Source of the DNA: Andrena cerasifolii
Lineage: Eukaryota; Arthropoda; Insecta; Hymenoptera; Andrenidae
Length of the DNA: 64,000 bases
Direction of reading: 5' to 3'
Assembly (NCBI RefSeq): GCF_050908995.1
Contig: NC_135123.1
Location: 4,774,001-4,838,000, forward strand
Part shown: one piece after another, positions 43,950 through 54,645 of the stretch
How the letters are laid out: each line of letters starts with the position of its first letter
Position numbering within the stretch: position 1 is the stretch's first letter
The notes under the pieces: generated by a model
The model's input: the letters and a program-made list of their open reading frames with translations, nothing else
Database searches by the model: none
Told to the model about the DNA's origin: nothing
Program-made: the position numbers and the translations under genes

Positions 43950-45418
43950 TACAACATTGTCATTACTTAAAAATCACACGCTTAAACTAATATAGGTATT
44001 AAGAATTACCATATCCTTGTTAATTTATTCTCTAAAACGTTGCTTGCTCATTAGCTTCCACCCTCTACAACATCTCAGTCAGCCGTTGCGACATTGTAAT
44101 ATCGATCCAGTATAAGATCCCGATTCCGTGCCTCAGCAATCGGATCCGAATGCTTCGGATACCGATGAATCTGCGTGAAAGATATCCAAATTATATGAGG
44201 AAAAAAGGAGACAAATTATTCCCGACAAAATGAAGGAAAAGTTTTCGCTGCTAAGTTTCCCCATATCCTCGAGATAACGAATGCCACTTCGCGAAAGCGC
44301 GGCGGACAGTATCTCGCGAGAATTCTTACGCCTACGGGTAACTGCATTTCGCCCCCCCGAATAAGTCGGCCCACGAAACTTTCCTCTTTCTTGCCTGGAA
44401 GTTTCGCGCCGGAATGGTAGGTCTGAACTCGCGTTTTGGCAAAGCCTCGGACCATTGGTCCTTAGAATGGCTCGTTCGCGGGGACGATGAGCCGATCCTG
44501 GCCAGAATCCACGCGGCACTAGTCCCTCCGCCTGAAGCAGGAAGAAGCTGGAGCATCGGCTTCCTTCCAACGCGAGCTAGAAGCCTCCCTAAGAGTTTTA
44601 AAACGAGAGCCCGGCTGGGAGTTGCTCCAGGATAATCATGCATAGCGTATCCCGGGGCGGGGTGGATCCGGGCGCACGGAGCCAAATTTACGGCGGGTTG
44701 GTAGTTTTCTCGTCGTTAAATCGCTCCCCGACAAATCGCTCGTACGCTCTCAATTTTTTTTTACACCCGCTCTATCGACGAGACTCGTTAAATTACCACC
44801 GTTTTAATTAAAACGCGGATCTTTAGTGTTCCCGCGTTTCATCACCGTTCCCGCAGCGATCGATTGGTCCCCGTTCGGTTGTCTCGCGTTTCCAGCCAAT
44901 CTGCCGACGACTTGATTTCCGAATAATGAGTTGTCATCTTTCCGCGTAATTGACGTGGCCTGGCTATAAAAATTCCCGGACACGCCAGTACGCGGGACAC
45001 GGGGCTCAACGATCGTCACCACTGGCCAGGCAATTAGAGGCAAATAATAAATCCCCGCGTCAGGCCAGCCGCGATATTTCCCTCCGGCCAGCTCGACAAA
45101 TCGGCCGCTGATCATTTTTGGTAGCGCGCTAATTGGATACCGATTCACTGGTCCCGTCGGCCCTGCCTCGAATTTACCGATAATTCTCGGTGAAATGCTA
45201 ATTTACCGATAACTGCGCCGCTGGTAATGCCGCGCGTTGCTTCGCCCCGGTATCGTGCACGCCACTCACGTCCCTGTAATACGTTCGTTCCTGATGCGTG
45301 CTGAGATCGTGCGCAGCAGTGAAAGAGGAAAGATGAGGTTGGAAGATGACCCGGGCAATTGGAAATTGTATTTTCCGTTCGACCTCGCTTTTGTCGTAAA
45401 TTCGAGAACCGATTTGTC
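43950..45418. other. GC-richer single-copy region, possible host regulatory DNA
   Basis: About 1.4 kb of even to GC-rich sequence with no inverted-repeat element. A 145-codon minus frame (44133-44570) overlaps frames in three other phases and shows no domain, so it is probably chance. Words such as TTTAATTAAAACGCG, GCTAATTTACCGATAA (with a near-copy AATTTACCGATAATTC) and CTGGCTATAAAAATTCC suggest non-coding conserved DNA or a promoter, but I cannot test this by eye. It ends exactly where a TA-CTGACAAGGGACAT element begins. Confidence 0.35.
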
Positions 45419-45420
45419 TA

Positions 45421-45700
45421 CTGACAAGGGACATTACCCAACTGTTACACACAGATTTTCACGAGGTTTACGTTGATTATAGTTGGCGAGAAAATATTTC
45501 ACACCTACTTTCTTTTATCGGCTATCATCCATATCTAGGGGGTGGAATCAGCCCTCAATGTTGGGGGCGAAAAACACTTCGCCCCAATATCTCGGAAAGT
45601 GTGCACTATAGAGAAAAATCTTTTAGACGAAAATTATGTATTTCTTTAAACAAATTGGGCCACCTAATCAGATTCGTAATGCGTCAATTTGATTAAACAA
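45421..45700 (+). repeat. CTGACAAGGGACAT element, single-arm copy
   Basis: TA (45419-45420) precedes CTGACAAGGGACATTACCCA. The sequence continues with blocks of the 13.7-14.6-kb foldback in order: TTCACGAGGTTTACG, GAATCAGCCCTCAA, CCCCAATATCTCGGAAA and AAAAATCTTTTAGACGAAAA. No inverted second arm is seen before the single-copy sequence resumes. Confidence 0.65.
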
Positions 45701-45704
45701 TATA

Positions 45705-46375
45705 ATAAAAGTACCCATTTTTCACTCTTATAGATTGAATAAGATTGTTTCTTTTTTTTACAGTTTGTTGATCCACTTTCACGTAAATTTGTCGACGATA
45801 CTGTCAATTTTTCAATTTTGACTTTTCAATAACAATTAGATACGCCGCAGTACTGATGGGATGGCCAATAATGAAACTGACACAAATGAAATTGATATTG
45901 TCCCTGTTACTAAATTTATTCTCCACATCTCTTTGAATACAATTAATAAATACGAATGGACTTGACGTTAGAAAAGAGTGTCAAATGTATCAGCCTTGTT
46001 CTCTCAAGAAGAAGTGAATTGCAGGGGAAAGCGATTTGCTTTGTCGCACCTCGAGGGTAGGCATCCTGGCAGGGTTGAACACACGGATTAGTTGGTGCAC
46101 AGGATTCGTCACATAGAAGAATAGTCAACAGTACGTGACATTCATCACGTCGAGAAGAAAATGTTCATTGTACACGTTTGAGGTGTTTGCTTATCGGGAA
46201 AAATCTAACAAACCACTCTCGCGTATGGCGCCACCTAGTCGGGTGGTGAAGTCCACGTGTTCTTTCAGAGTGTCTCAACCAAGGGCGTCCGCAGAGTATT
46301 TTGCAGGGTGGGCAATTTTGGGGTGGCCGTAAAGAAAGATATAGTAATGAAAAAAAATATAAATTTTTTTTATGT
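45705..46375. other. No gene identified
   Basis: AT-rich, then even-composition DNA near 46000-46330. The minus frame 46165-46530 (121 codons) runs into the adjoining foldback and has no domain. Confidence 0.3.
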
Positions 46376-46380
46376 GACAT

Positions 46381-46650
46381 GATTTTATTTAATTTTATCA
46401 AAGATGCACTAAAAAATATTTTTTTTCTTGTACAACAATTACGATGGTGATATGTCACTTTAAATAAAATCGTGGGGCAGGATATTTCATCGTTCATTTC
46501 GACGCCTGATTCTGTATTAAATTGATTCATATCTTGTTATGAAATATCCCACCCCACGATTTTATTTAAAGTGATATATCACTATCGTAATTGTAGTACG
46601 AGAAAATAATTATTTTCTAGGTTTTAGTGCATTTTCGATCAAGTTAAATG
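46381..46650. repeat. Foldback family F, copy 2
   Basis: The arms pair through GATTTTATTTAATTTTATC, TGCACTAAAAA, CAACAATTACGATGGTGATA and CACTTTAAATAAAATCGTGG; the loop contains CGCCTGATTCTGTATTAAAT. The loop is the reverse complement of that in copy 1 (25802-26075), while the arm order is the same. The arms here are better preserved than in copy 1. Confidence 0.88.
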
Positions 46651-46811
46651 AAATCGATTAACTTAATTTTTTTTTATATATATTTTTATTATTGTTTACT
46701 TTTTAGTGTTTGAGGTTCGCAGCTAAAAAAACTTGAAGAATTGAAATGTTTGTGCGTGACGGATCATTTCTCGGTAAATTGTGTATTTACGAAAATCGCG
46801 ATGCTACTTAA

Positions 46812-46960
46812 GGGGTCATTCTACTTTGAACCGCCGAAAAAGTAAGCTATTTTTAAAGATATTTTTCTGAATAAATGCAACATAATATAATGAAATAAAT
46901 CTTTTTAGTATTTATTAAGCTGATCTTATATTATACAAAAAAAAGTAAAAAAATTAAATT
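46812..46960. repeat. TTAA-flanked element, left end, partner of 1995
   Basis: TTAA (46808-46811) precedes GGGGTCATTCTACTTTGAAC. The following CGCCGAAAAAGTAAGCTATT and ATAAATGCAACATAATA match 2010-2100. The right terminus may be the decayed CATCCCCTGTAAGG near 47310, but that is uncertain. Confidence 0.5.
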
Positions 46961-47492
46961 AAAGTTTTATGGGTTTCTATATCCTACACTATGGCGATAA
47001 AGAATGCTCGAAAAAGGGTGATGGGAATTTGATAGATTCTAAAAGATTATTATTTTTTTTAAATTCTTTGTCACCATTTTGTAGGGTACCAGGGATCATA
47101 AAACTTCGAATAAAGCTTCTTTTCGATGTCTTTTACGGTTTCGTAGATATTCACGATAATATGAAAACTCAAAATTTCTTTGAGGGTGTATTTTCACTCC
47201 TAGGACCGTTTCATTGCCGAAACAAAAAATGGTTACGTTATTAGCATCACTTGAACTACATTTTTGCAAAGTTTCAATATTTTCTTCATTTCCAAGTTGC
47301 CGAACATCCCCTGTAAGGCGCACGAAACCCACCACGTACATATGACACATTCTTTTAATAAATAAAGCAGAATAAATGATCACATTAACTACTTAGCAAG
47401 TACTTAAAATTGAGTTTGTATTTAGGTTAACATAAACTAATAAAAGTGGCCGATATATGTAATATTACAGTTGTACAGACACACAGGTGCCC

Positions 47493-47571
47493 CAGAGATG
47501 GGCAAAAAATTATTTGAAATAAAAATTTAGTACACAAATTTTTATTTCAAATAATTTTTTGCCCATCTCTA
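47493..47571. mobile_element. 79-bp hAT hairpin with perfect TSD
   Basis: CAGAGATGGGCAAAAAATTA begins the left arm; the right arm is its exact complement apart from the final base (A for G). The octamer AGGTGCCC abuts both ends (47485-47492, 47572-47579). The loop is about 10 bp. This is about as short as a hAT-derived element can be, and practically all of it is terminus. Confidence 0.93.
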
Positions 47572-47584
47572 AGGTGCCCTAATA

Positions 47585-48420
47585 CATTATAAACTTACGT
47601 GGATTGTTTAAGGCAACAGAGTTTTCTGCACTGTTTTTATCATCCCTTACGATTGGGGAAGATGACTGCAACTTTTCCCACCCGTGACGTCATCGGTGGA
47701 GAATAACTAATCATAAAATATTATATAACTACCCACTTCAAACCTTCCACAAATGAAAAATTTGCGCGCAAACCATTCACACATGCAACCCCGTAGTACA
47801 TGCGCTAGTGGCGCCCTCTGCGCTGAGCCTTGCGTCATCTTCCCCTACCCGACTCCTACGGTCAAAGAATTTGTTCTTTCTCCTCAAGGCCTTCAGCAAA
47901 AAAAAAACCATTCGCACACCGTCAGCACCTATCTTCACACTGAAAGTTTACTTAAAACCCCGATGTACCAATAAATGAAAGCCAAGTGTAAGGAACATCG
48001 AAAATCAGGACAAAAGGGAAGATGATATCTGCTATCGAGAGAAAGTTCGGTAATCCAGGTCTGTAGACTACGAGGCTGACCAGGCGGTTGTAAATACTGG
48101 CTGTGGTGACAACGGACATTCTTTAGCACCGTCACATCCTCCACAAGTGGCACACAGTATATGTTAGACACTGGGGCACAGGAACTCTCTGCGGACATTT
48201 TGGCGGGAAGCAGAGTTGTCCTGGAACAGTGGCGATCGAGCTGTGTCGTAGATCATTACTAAACGACGTACAAGGAAGGGGTACTCTCGAGCTGTTCTTG
48301 CTAACGAGCGCTAGTGTTACGACGGGATCACGTTGTAAAATATACATATTCTTGAACAAAGTGTTCAGAATTTCTTACACTTTCTCATGCACTTTGTACA
48401 GTCAAGAAACCTTCCGCTAA
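47585..48420. other. No gene identified; even-composition stretch
   Basis: From 47980 to 48340 the sequence is of even composition and non-repetitive, with overlapping frames in several phases (minus 47935-48198 and 48132-48359, plus 48229-48420). None has a domain I know. A host non-coding RNA or exon is possible but unsupported. Confidence 0.25.
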
Positions 48421-48423
48421 CAA

Positions 48424-48779
48424 TGAAACGTTCCCAACCCAAAAATTCTGATTTTAATGAAACTTCTTGTAAATGTAGAGCATATTGGAGTATGCAAGAA
48501 GCAATTTTTTTCTGCAAGAATTCACTGTGAAGTTATCGCGTTTTCTCATTTTTAATACAACTTTGTAACGGTACGAGATAGAACAAAACTTTAAATATAA
48601 GAACTGTTCGGTTTATTAAGCTTTATCACGTTATCAAAAAAAAATAAAGTTAAATTATAGAAGTGGAATAACGCGATAACTTTAAGGGATGATTTCACCC
48701 CTGCAGGGTGAATTTCCACAGAAAAAACTGCTTCTTGCATATTCCAATACGCCAGGATTTTCTGGTTGGGAACGTTTCC
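48424..48779. repeat. Foldback, GAAACGTTCCCAACC ends
   Basis: The outer ends TGAAACGTTCCCAACC and GGTTGGGAACGTTTCC start arms that share AAAATTCTG, CATATTGGAGTATGCAAGAA, TTCACNNTG and AGTTATCGCGTT, with an inner AACTTTAA-rich loop near 48590-48650. The right arm contains CACCCCTGCAGGGTGAATT, a further local palindrome. Confidence 0.75.
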
Positions 48780-48847
48780 TTCTAACAAGTAAGCATTCAC
48801 TTAGAGTGAATGGAATTTCTCGATTTGGAATATATTTTTTTAAAGTA

Positions 48848-49513
48848 CTCATAGTCACTAAGAAATCATGAAAATTATATCTGCAATGGACCTGTTTTAC
48901 TCATATTTCAGAATACTCTTATTTCAGAATAATTTGCTAAAACCTGGCACCTCTATGTTTTTTGTGGTGCTGAATCCGAATATTATGTTATTTTTTGTGT
49001 AGAAAAATTTCCTGACGTAGTTCTCTTATAAAAAATTGGGTTTTTGGAGAAAACTCAGAAAGGAAAGGCTGGGGATTTTTTTAAATAGACGACATCAAAG
49101 TTAACATGGGGGTGCAAATAACATCACTGAGAGATGAGTACATGTATGAGTCATGCATTGTTCGACGATCATCACATTGACTGCTCTACCGTGTTCGAAT
49201 AAGATTGTAAGTGTTTTCGTCATGTTTCCCCATGTTATCTTTGAAGTCGTCTATTTTAAAAATTCTCCGGCCTTTCCTTTCTGAGTTATCTCCAACAAAC
49301 CGATTTTTATTAAAAGAACTACCTTAAGAAATTTTTTGACACAAAAATTACCATCATATTCGGATTCCGCACCTCAAGAAACATACAGATGCCAGGTTTT
49401 AGCCAATTATTCTTAAGTAAGAAGATTTTGCCATTTTTCGCGTATGCCTTAATAACAGGAGTAAAGTAAATCCATTGCAGATATAATTGTTAGGATTTCT
49501 TAGTTACTATGAG
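48848..49513. repeat. 666-bp TA-flanked foldback
   Basis: The ends CTCATAGTCACTAAGAAATC and, complemented, CTCATAGTAACTAAGAAATC are bounded by TA (48846-48847, 49514-49515). The arms of about 270 bp share TATATCTGCAATGGA, GCTAAAACCTGGCA, GGAATCCGAATAT-like, ACTCAGAAAGGAAAGGC and AATAGACGACWTCAAAG. The loop is about 120 bp. By eye the arms are about 80% identical, so the element is not young. Confidence 0.88.
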
Positions 49514-49515
49514 TA

Positions 49516-49765
49516 GGGGAAACCGGGGCTAGTTGACTAATTTTTAACATTTATAATTTTTATAAAAATACCATTGATATTTTGTTGACTTATTGCACAC
49601 CAAAAGTTTACGAATTTCATTAGGTATACAGGCTTAATTTTTAAAATTGTTTTAATTGAGTCTAGGTCGTAGTTTTTATTATATTTAGAGTAGTGAGACG
49701 AATAAGTGAACAAACCCTGGCTGTGGGGTTAGTTGACAAATATGATGGGGTTAGTTGACTTGACA
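49516..49765. repeat. TA-GGG element end with GTTGAC words
   Basis: Starting at the TA that closes the previous foldback, it reads GGGGAAACCGGGGCTAGTTG. The word TTAGTTGAC recurs at about 49732 and 49752. The terminus is close to GGGGAGACCAGGGCTAGTT at 59594, so the two belong to one family. The opposite end was not found. Confidence 0.6.
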
Positions 49766-49859
49766 TTTACTTTTCAGTTTCAACCCTATGCCTGCGAAAG
49801 GCGTATATACATATACGCTGTCACAGTCCCATCAATATATACGAAAGACGTATATATAC

Positions 49860-50644
49860 CACAGTTGTGCTAATTGAATTACACTGTAATTTAATTACAT
49901 TGTATTTCAATTATATAGTAATTCAATTACGTTGTAATTACGTTGTAATTGAATTACTTAATTCAAACTTTTCAATTAATTCGATTCCTAATTACTGTAA
50001 TCATGCATGTAATTGAATTACAATGTAATTGAAATACAATGCAATTAAATTACAACTCAGAACTCTGAGGAAGTGATATTTATCTTTCATGTCTATACGA
50101 CGCCCAATTAGTGATTAGTGGTGAACTAAAAATATTATTTTTTCCATTTTTTTCCTATTAGGTGATGTATTTCACTGTATTAATTTCTGTATTAATTTTT
50201 TTACATGAGACGCATTAGGTGATTGCTGTTATTTTTTCCTTTAATATATATCTATTGCAAATTAGGTAGGGCAGATACATGTTTCTTTTTTTACATTTAT
50301 GTTTGAATGTGGAAAAAAATGTAAGAAAGAAGTTTATTTCTCTTTATATATTATAAATTTATGAATAATACCATATTCATCACTCATAATAATTTTTTTC
50401 TGTTCGAAACCTTTACCTACATATTTCTTTCCCACCTCTTATTACCTCTCAGTTTGGTTACCTTTTAATTCGTAATTACATTGTACTTTGCAATTATTCT
50501 TCAATTGCGATCACGAATTCTGATGTAATTTAATTGAGTGAGAGATCTGAATTACGAATTGCAATTTAATTGAATACAATGTAATTGAATTATTTTGTAA
50601 TTATAATTCATGGAGTAATTCAATTGTAATTCTGCACAACTCTG
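49860..50644. mobile_element. hAT-type element of TAATTGAATTAC words, perfect TSD
   Basis: The left end CACAGTTGTGCTAATTG and the right end, complemented, CAGAGTTGTGCAGAATTAC are flanked by the identical octamer ATATATAC (49852-49859, 50645-50652). Both outer thirds (49870-50060 and 50465-50635) are filled with variants of GTAATTGAATTAC and TTACAATGTAATT. The central 400 bp is unrelated AT-rich sequence with no frame of note. Confidence 0.85.
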
Positions 50645-50654
50645 ATATATACGC

Positions 50655-51000
50655 AGCCAATTCCATTAATATAGCATACGAAATTCGTACATGTATATCC
50701 TACGACCAACAATTTTTTTTACTTTTTTTTACCCCTTCACACTGTTATTTTTTTATTAAGTATCACGGTGTTAGATACTGTAATTACTTTCTACTTGTTT
50801 GTTATGGTCTATTTGGAAGGTCTGAGAGTTTGAAGGGAGAATAGGGTGTAAAACTGGTAGGGGTGAGTTTGGAGGGATTTGTGGTGGGGGAAGTGGATTT
50901 GAGCAGCTAAACTCTTTGCCTCGACTGCCTCTTGAGGATAAAAAGTGCAATTTTTAGTGGCATTCCTATGCTTAAATAAAATGATTTAGAATTTCGACCG
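50655..51000. other. No gene identified
   Basis: AT-rich, with a G-rich purine patch (GGGTGAGTTTGGAGGGATTT) near 50862. TTCCTATGCTTA at about 50963 is repeated at about 51128, flanking the foldback described next. Confidence 0.3.
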
Positions 51001-51005
51001 TGAAG

Positions 51006-51129
51006 AATTTTTAAAACTTAAAAGTAAATGTTATCGGCGCACCTATTCGGTCTATTTTTTATACAAATTTTTTACAAAAACAGACCGAACCGGTGCGCCA
51101 ATAATATTTACTTTTAAGTTTTAAAAATT
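51006..51129. repeat. Foldback with CGGCGCACC core, copy 1
   Basis: The left arm (51006-51052) AACTTAAAAGTAAATGTTAT then CGGCGCACCTATTCGGTC pairs with 51082-51129; the loop is about 30 bp. The 12-bp direct repeat TTCCTATGCTTA lies about 40 bp outside on the left and immediately outside on the right. The core and its left flank (ATTTCGACCG) match 52140-52250. Confidence 0.82.
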
Positions 51130-52135
51130 CCTATGCTTAGTCAAGCAACCCCGGCCGACATTGTCAACATGTTAAGGGTCTTACGTACAAAACCTCCACG
51201 CAGCGGATAAAATAAAACACCCTAAATTATAGTCAGTGTATCACGTTTCCACAAAATATTCATGAAAAAACATCGAGCAATATTTGTGGACAAAAATTCA
51301 TAAATAGTCGAAAAAAATTATTTAATTCCCGCCGATGTTTTTAGATTTTTCATTCCCACTGAACACGCACGTTTTTGTCACGGTGACCCATTAAATGGCA
51401 ACCTGGTCATTCATGTGCTTCAATGTCGCGAATCGCAGCATAATTTATAACATAATACAATAATTATATCGGGAAACTCCATTCGCTATAAGTGAATGTT
51501 TACTTGTAAGTAAGTTACTCGAAAGGATAATTCACCTCCGTCTCTCTTCGACGCACATTTGCTTTCGTTAAAGCCAGCTACACCGTGCAACATTAGGACA
51601 CCGAGGCCCTTGCATTCACACATTATACGCAAATCACACTTACACATGCATACTTGATTCAAATACGTCACGAGCTATCGAACGCTATAAATTTAGGAGA
51701 ACATCAGATTCTAGGGAGTGAATGTTGATTGCGGATCTGCTTTCAAGAGTAACACCACGTGTAGTATCTGTGCACCCAATGCCTGTCCTATGCACCACGT
51801 GATATGCGCAAGTACGGGGCGTATACAATTTTCAGGAAATTGCCTAAAGATTCCTGATTTATACTATATAGGTACATAGTAACGTACGAGTAAGGTAAGT
51901 TCGGGTAATAAGGCCCATCTAAGGTTCTATATTTTTAAAAAAAAAAACTTGTGCATATTTATGAAAACTTTTTTTTTATAGAAATCCATGGACATTAAAC
52001 TATACACTGCAATATTTGTAACAATATATGAACACAACAAATACGGAAATTATTGCTTGCCAATTTAAGGGCATACCGATGCCATCTGCCTTTTCTTCTC
52101 ATTGAAATTTTGGAACATTGCCTTATTGTTGGTCT
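51130..52135. other. No gene; one TA-type end near 51893
   Basis: Mostly single-copy-looking DNA. At 51893, after TA, AGGTAAGTTCGGGTAATAAG resembles the TA-GGG group of ends but starts AGG. The frame 51486-51671 has no domain. Confidence 0.3.
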
Positions 52136-52191
52136 TGCCTTTACATAAAATAATTTGAATTTCGATCGCATAAATCGTTCCAATTAAAAGA

Positions 52192-52417
52192 GTGTTGTTT
52201 CGGCGCACTGGTTCGGTCCTTCGAATATTTAAACAAAAACTAATTGCAATTAACATCAATTTTTATTTCCACTTTTCAAAAAATAAATTTTAACTTTCCT
52301 TAAAAATGGTCAGTATTATTAACCGAAACGTTGGAAACTGTTAAAAAAATGTTTCAAAATTGCGATTAGTTTTTGTTTAAATATTCGAAGGACCGAACCA
52401 GTGCGCCGAAACAACAC
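52192..52417. mobile_element. Element with 59-bp near-perfect inverted ends
   Basis: The left end begins GTGTTGTTTCGGCGCACTGG, and 59 bp in all match the complement of 52359-52417 with one mismatch. The interior of about 108 bp is AT-rich. The core CGGCGCACNGGTTCGGTC is shared with 51006-51129. The left flank (AATTTGAATTTCGATCG) also resembles the left flank there, so the family is longer than the hairpin. A 133-codon minus frame (52319-52720) reads across the right end and on; its non-repeat part has ordinary amino-acid composition but no recognisable domain. Confidence 0.82.
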
Positions 52418-52859
52418 CCTTGCCTTCACAATGGATTTTAAAATCGAATTGCTTGAAGCCCCCGTTGTTCTACTTTCCACCCGCTGGTTTCTTGCTTTTT
52501 TCTGGTTATCCATCTTACCGTATTGCGTTTGTATCCTTCTATTCCAGTTTTTATCTACCAGCAGAATTCTTACGCTTCCCGCTCGTCTAGTTACTTGTGG
52601 TACTTTTTTTATCACCAGATCCTCCCTATACGTTGAAAGGCATTGCAACCATTTCTGTATATCTATCAGCCCGGTTCGAATAAATGGTAGAGAAAATGCG
52701 TGTCCACTAAAGAGAAGCATTTTTCACTAGCAAAAAAAGTATCGCAATTCTTTTAGCACGGCATTAGGGATTGCAAATCGGTAAATCGGTTTGAAGTTTT
52801 TTTTCACTGATAACGTAGTAGATGCCGACGGAATTACGCGCTATATATATGCGCTACAT

Positions 52860-53000
52860 TGCTACGCATACAATTTTTACCGGTAATTCGCCAAATTTTT
52901 ACCGGGAATTCGATAAATTACGTATTTCTCGATATTTACCGGTAGATCGTGAGAAATACGTATTTCTCGATATTTGCCGGTAGATCGCGAGAAATAGTAG
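52860..53000. repeat. Tandem palindromes of CTCGATATTTACCGGTAG
   Basis: TATTTCTCGATATTTACCGG then TAGATCGTGAGAAATACG occurs twice in tandem (about 52921-52995), each unit being an imperfect palindrome centred on ACCGGT. Weaker forms (TTTACCGGTAATTC, TTTACCGGGAATTC) precede it. The next Tc1-like element begins directly after. Confidence 0.75.
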
Positions 53001-53008
53001 CGCATATA

Positions 53009-53370
53009 CAGTGAGTAAAAAAAGTATTTGGACGGTTTTTAAAATCGCATAACTTTTTTAGAATTGCTCCAAACGACATGAGTTTTTTTTAGAAGTTAGA
53101 AGGATTAGTTTGCTAAGTGACGTGTTTCGCCGTTTTGAAAAAAAATGCATTTGGTCGGAATAGAAAAAAAAATTGTAAAGGTCGTTTTTTTAACTTTTTT
53201 TTGTGAGCCTGTAATGAAAATTCATAAAACCCGTTTGTAGATTGAAGTAACTTGTATACGTGCCTAAAATTTCATGAAAATCGGTTAACGTTGCTCCGAG
53301 CTACAAACGTTTAAAGATCGCAGAATAAGGTTGAGAATCTCGAAAATTCCCGAAATCAGCGATTTTAAAC
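53009..53370 (+). mobile_element. Tc1-like MITE or half-element, third copy
   Basis: CAGTGAGTAAAAAAAGTATT follows TA (53007-53008). It continues AAAATCGCATAACTTTTTTA, AGAAGGATTAGTTTGCTAAG, CGTTGCTCCGAGCTACAAAC and CGAAAATTCCCGAAATCAGC, as in 18165-18530. Homology ends after CAGCGATTTT, at the same point as the other copies. Confidence 0.75.
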
Positions 53371-53573
53371 TTGAACAAATTTAAAAGATTTTTTGTTATT
53401 TCAGTAAATCTATGTTTTATCTTTAATTGGGTACTTAAAAAAGTGCACACATAATAATAATTATTTTATAACTTAACTTTGAAAGTGAAAAATGCGAAGG
53501 GAAGCAGTTTCTGACCACCTTCCCGCGTTTTACTATGAGCTATCAAATTTTGCGTATAAATTTCAAAATACTT

Positions 53574-53715
53574 GATAATTATTTAGTAATTTGTTAGAAT
53601 AAATTTGTATCATAATAAGCTTATTATTTGCTTTATTTTCCTAAGATAATTATTTAGTAATTTGTTAGAATAAATTTGTATCATAATAAGCTTATTATTT
53701 ACTTTATTTTCCTAA
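53574..53715. repeat. Exact 71-bp tandem duplication
   Basis: The units 53574-53644 and 53645-53715 (GATAATTATTTAGTAATTTG to TTATTTTCCTAA) differ at a single base (TTGCTT against TTACTT). It is a recent local duplication without inverted termini. Confidence 0.95.
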
Positions 53716-53719
53716 ACTG

Positions 53720-54640
53720 ATCAGGAGTTGGGTTCTGGTCAGGAACTGGGTCCCTGACGGTACGCATCGTGTATCAAGCGATACGATGCAGATTACTGTC
53801 GCCGACTTCCGAGGAAACACAGTAGGATTATTAGCCTATGAAACGGAACTCGGTTGCCTTGCGATATGTCAGAAGTTAATGGAGGCTCTCCGACTCTCTC
53901 TTCCTGCTCCCTGGGTTCATAATTTCCCTTCAACGCTAAATCATATCCGAATTTCACATTTATCAGCGTAACATTCGGCACCGGGAGTGTTTTGCGGCCT
54001 GGCCGATTCGCGGCTATGCCATCTGGCACCGCCGCGCGAGCCCGCTTGACAAACGCACCACCACTGGCGATTTTTCTCTGTTAATTTCCCGTATCACAGC
54101 GGGAAAATGTTGACCGTTAGATAAGCTCCGCTTGTCTTTCTTCCTTGCCCCTTTTAACTCCCCCTTTGTTGAAGTTTTTCGTGCATACTGGCAGCCGTGG
54201 TGCCACAGTGTGCTTACGTTACGTATGCCAGTATTTTTCTGCATTTAGCGGTTTAATTAACGATCTCTGAGTATACAGCCCCGAAAGGTTCCTGTACGTA
54301 TGCAAATAACAATTTTACTTACTGTCTCTATGAGAGATTTAAATTTTCAGTCGTGCTTAATTGTATTTCATGCTTTTACTACCGTAAAGCCGCGTATTCA
54401 CCTGAGCATTCGCCCCCGAGTGTGCATCGGGCGCGCACCGATTTTTTGCTCCTTCGGCTCGCGTTCGGACTTGAGTGAAATTTGCGGCGTCCACTTCATG
54501 GTATCACGCTTTGATTTTAGAGCGTATGTATACATGGAGGTCTCATCGGCCGGTATTCACAGCCGCTGCTTATTCTTAAGCAAGTGCTTAAGCGTTCGGC
54601 ACCCTTCACTAGCTACTAGGTTAGTAGAGGATGCCGCATG
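53720..54640. other. No gene identified; even-composition stretch
   Basis: Sequence of ordinary composition. A 129-codon plus frame (54300-54689) and minus frames 53793-54029 and 54014-54244 show no domain. GTATTCACCTGAGC and GGTATTCACAGCCGC near 54391 and 54551 resemble each other weakly. Host DNA or an old repeat; undecided. Confidence 0.25.
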
Positions 54641-54645
54641 CTTAA

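Noticed and set aside
44133..44570. 145-codon minus-strand frame in the GC-rich island
   Set aside because: Frames are open in several phases on both strands here, typical of GC-rich DNA; no domain or splice evidence.
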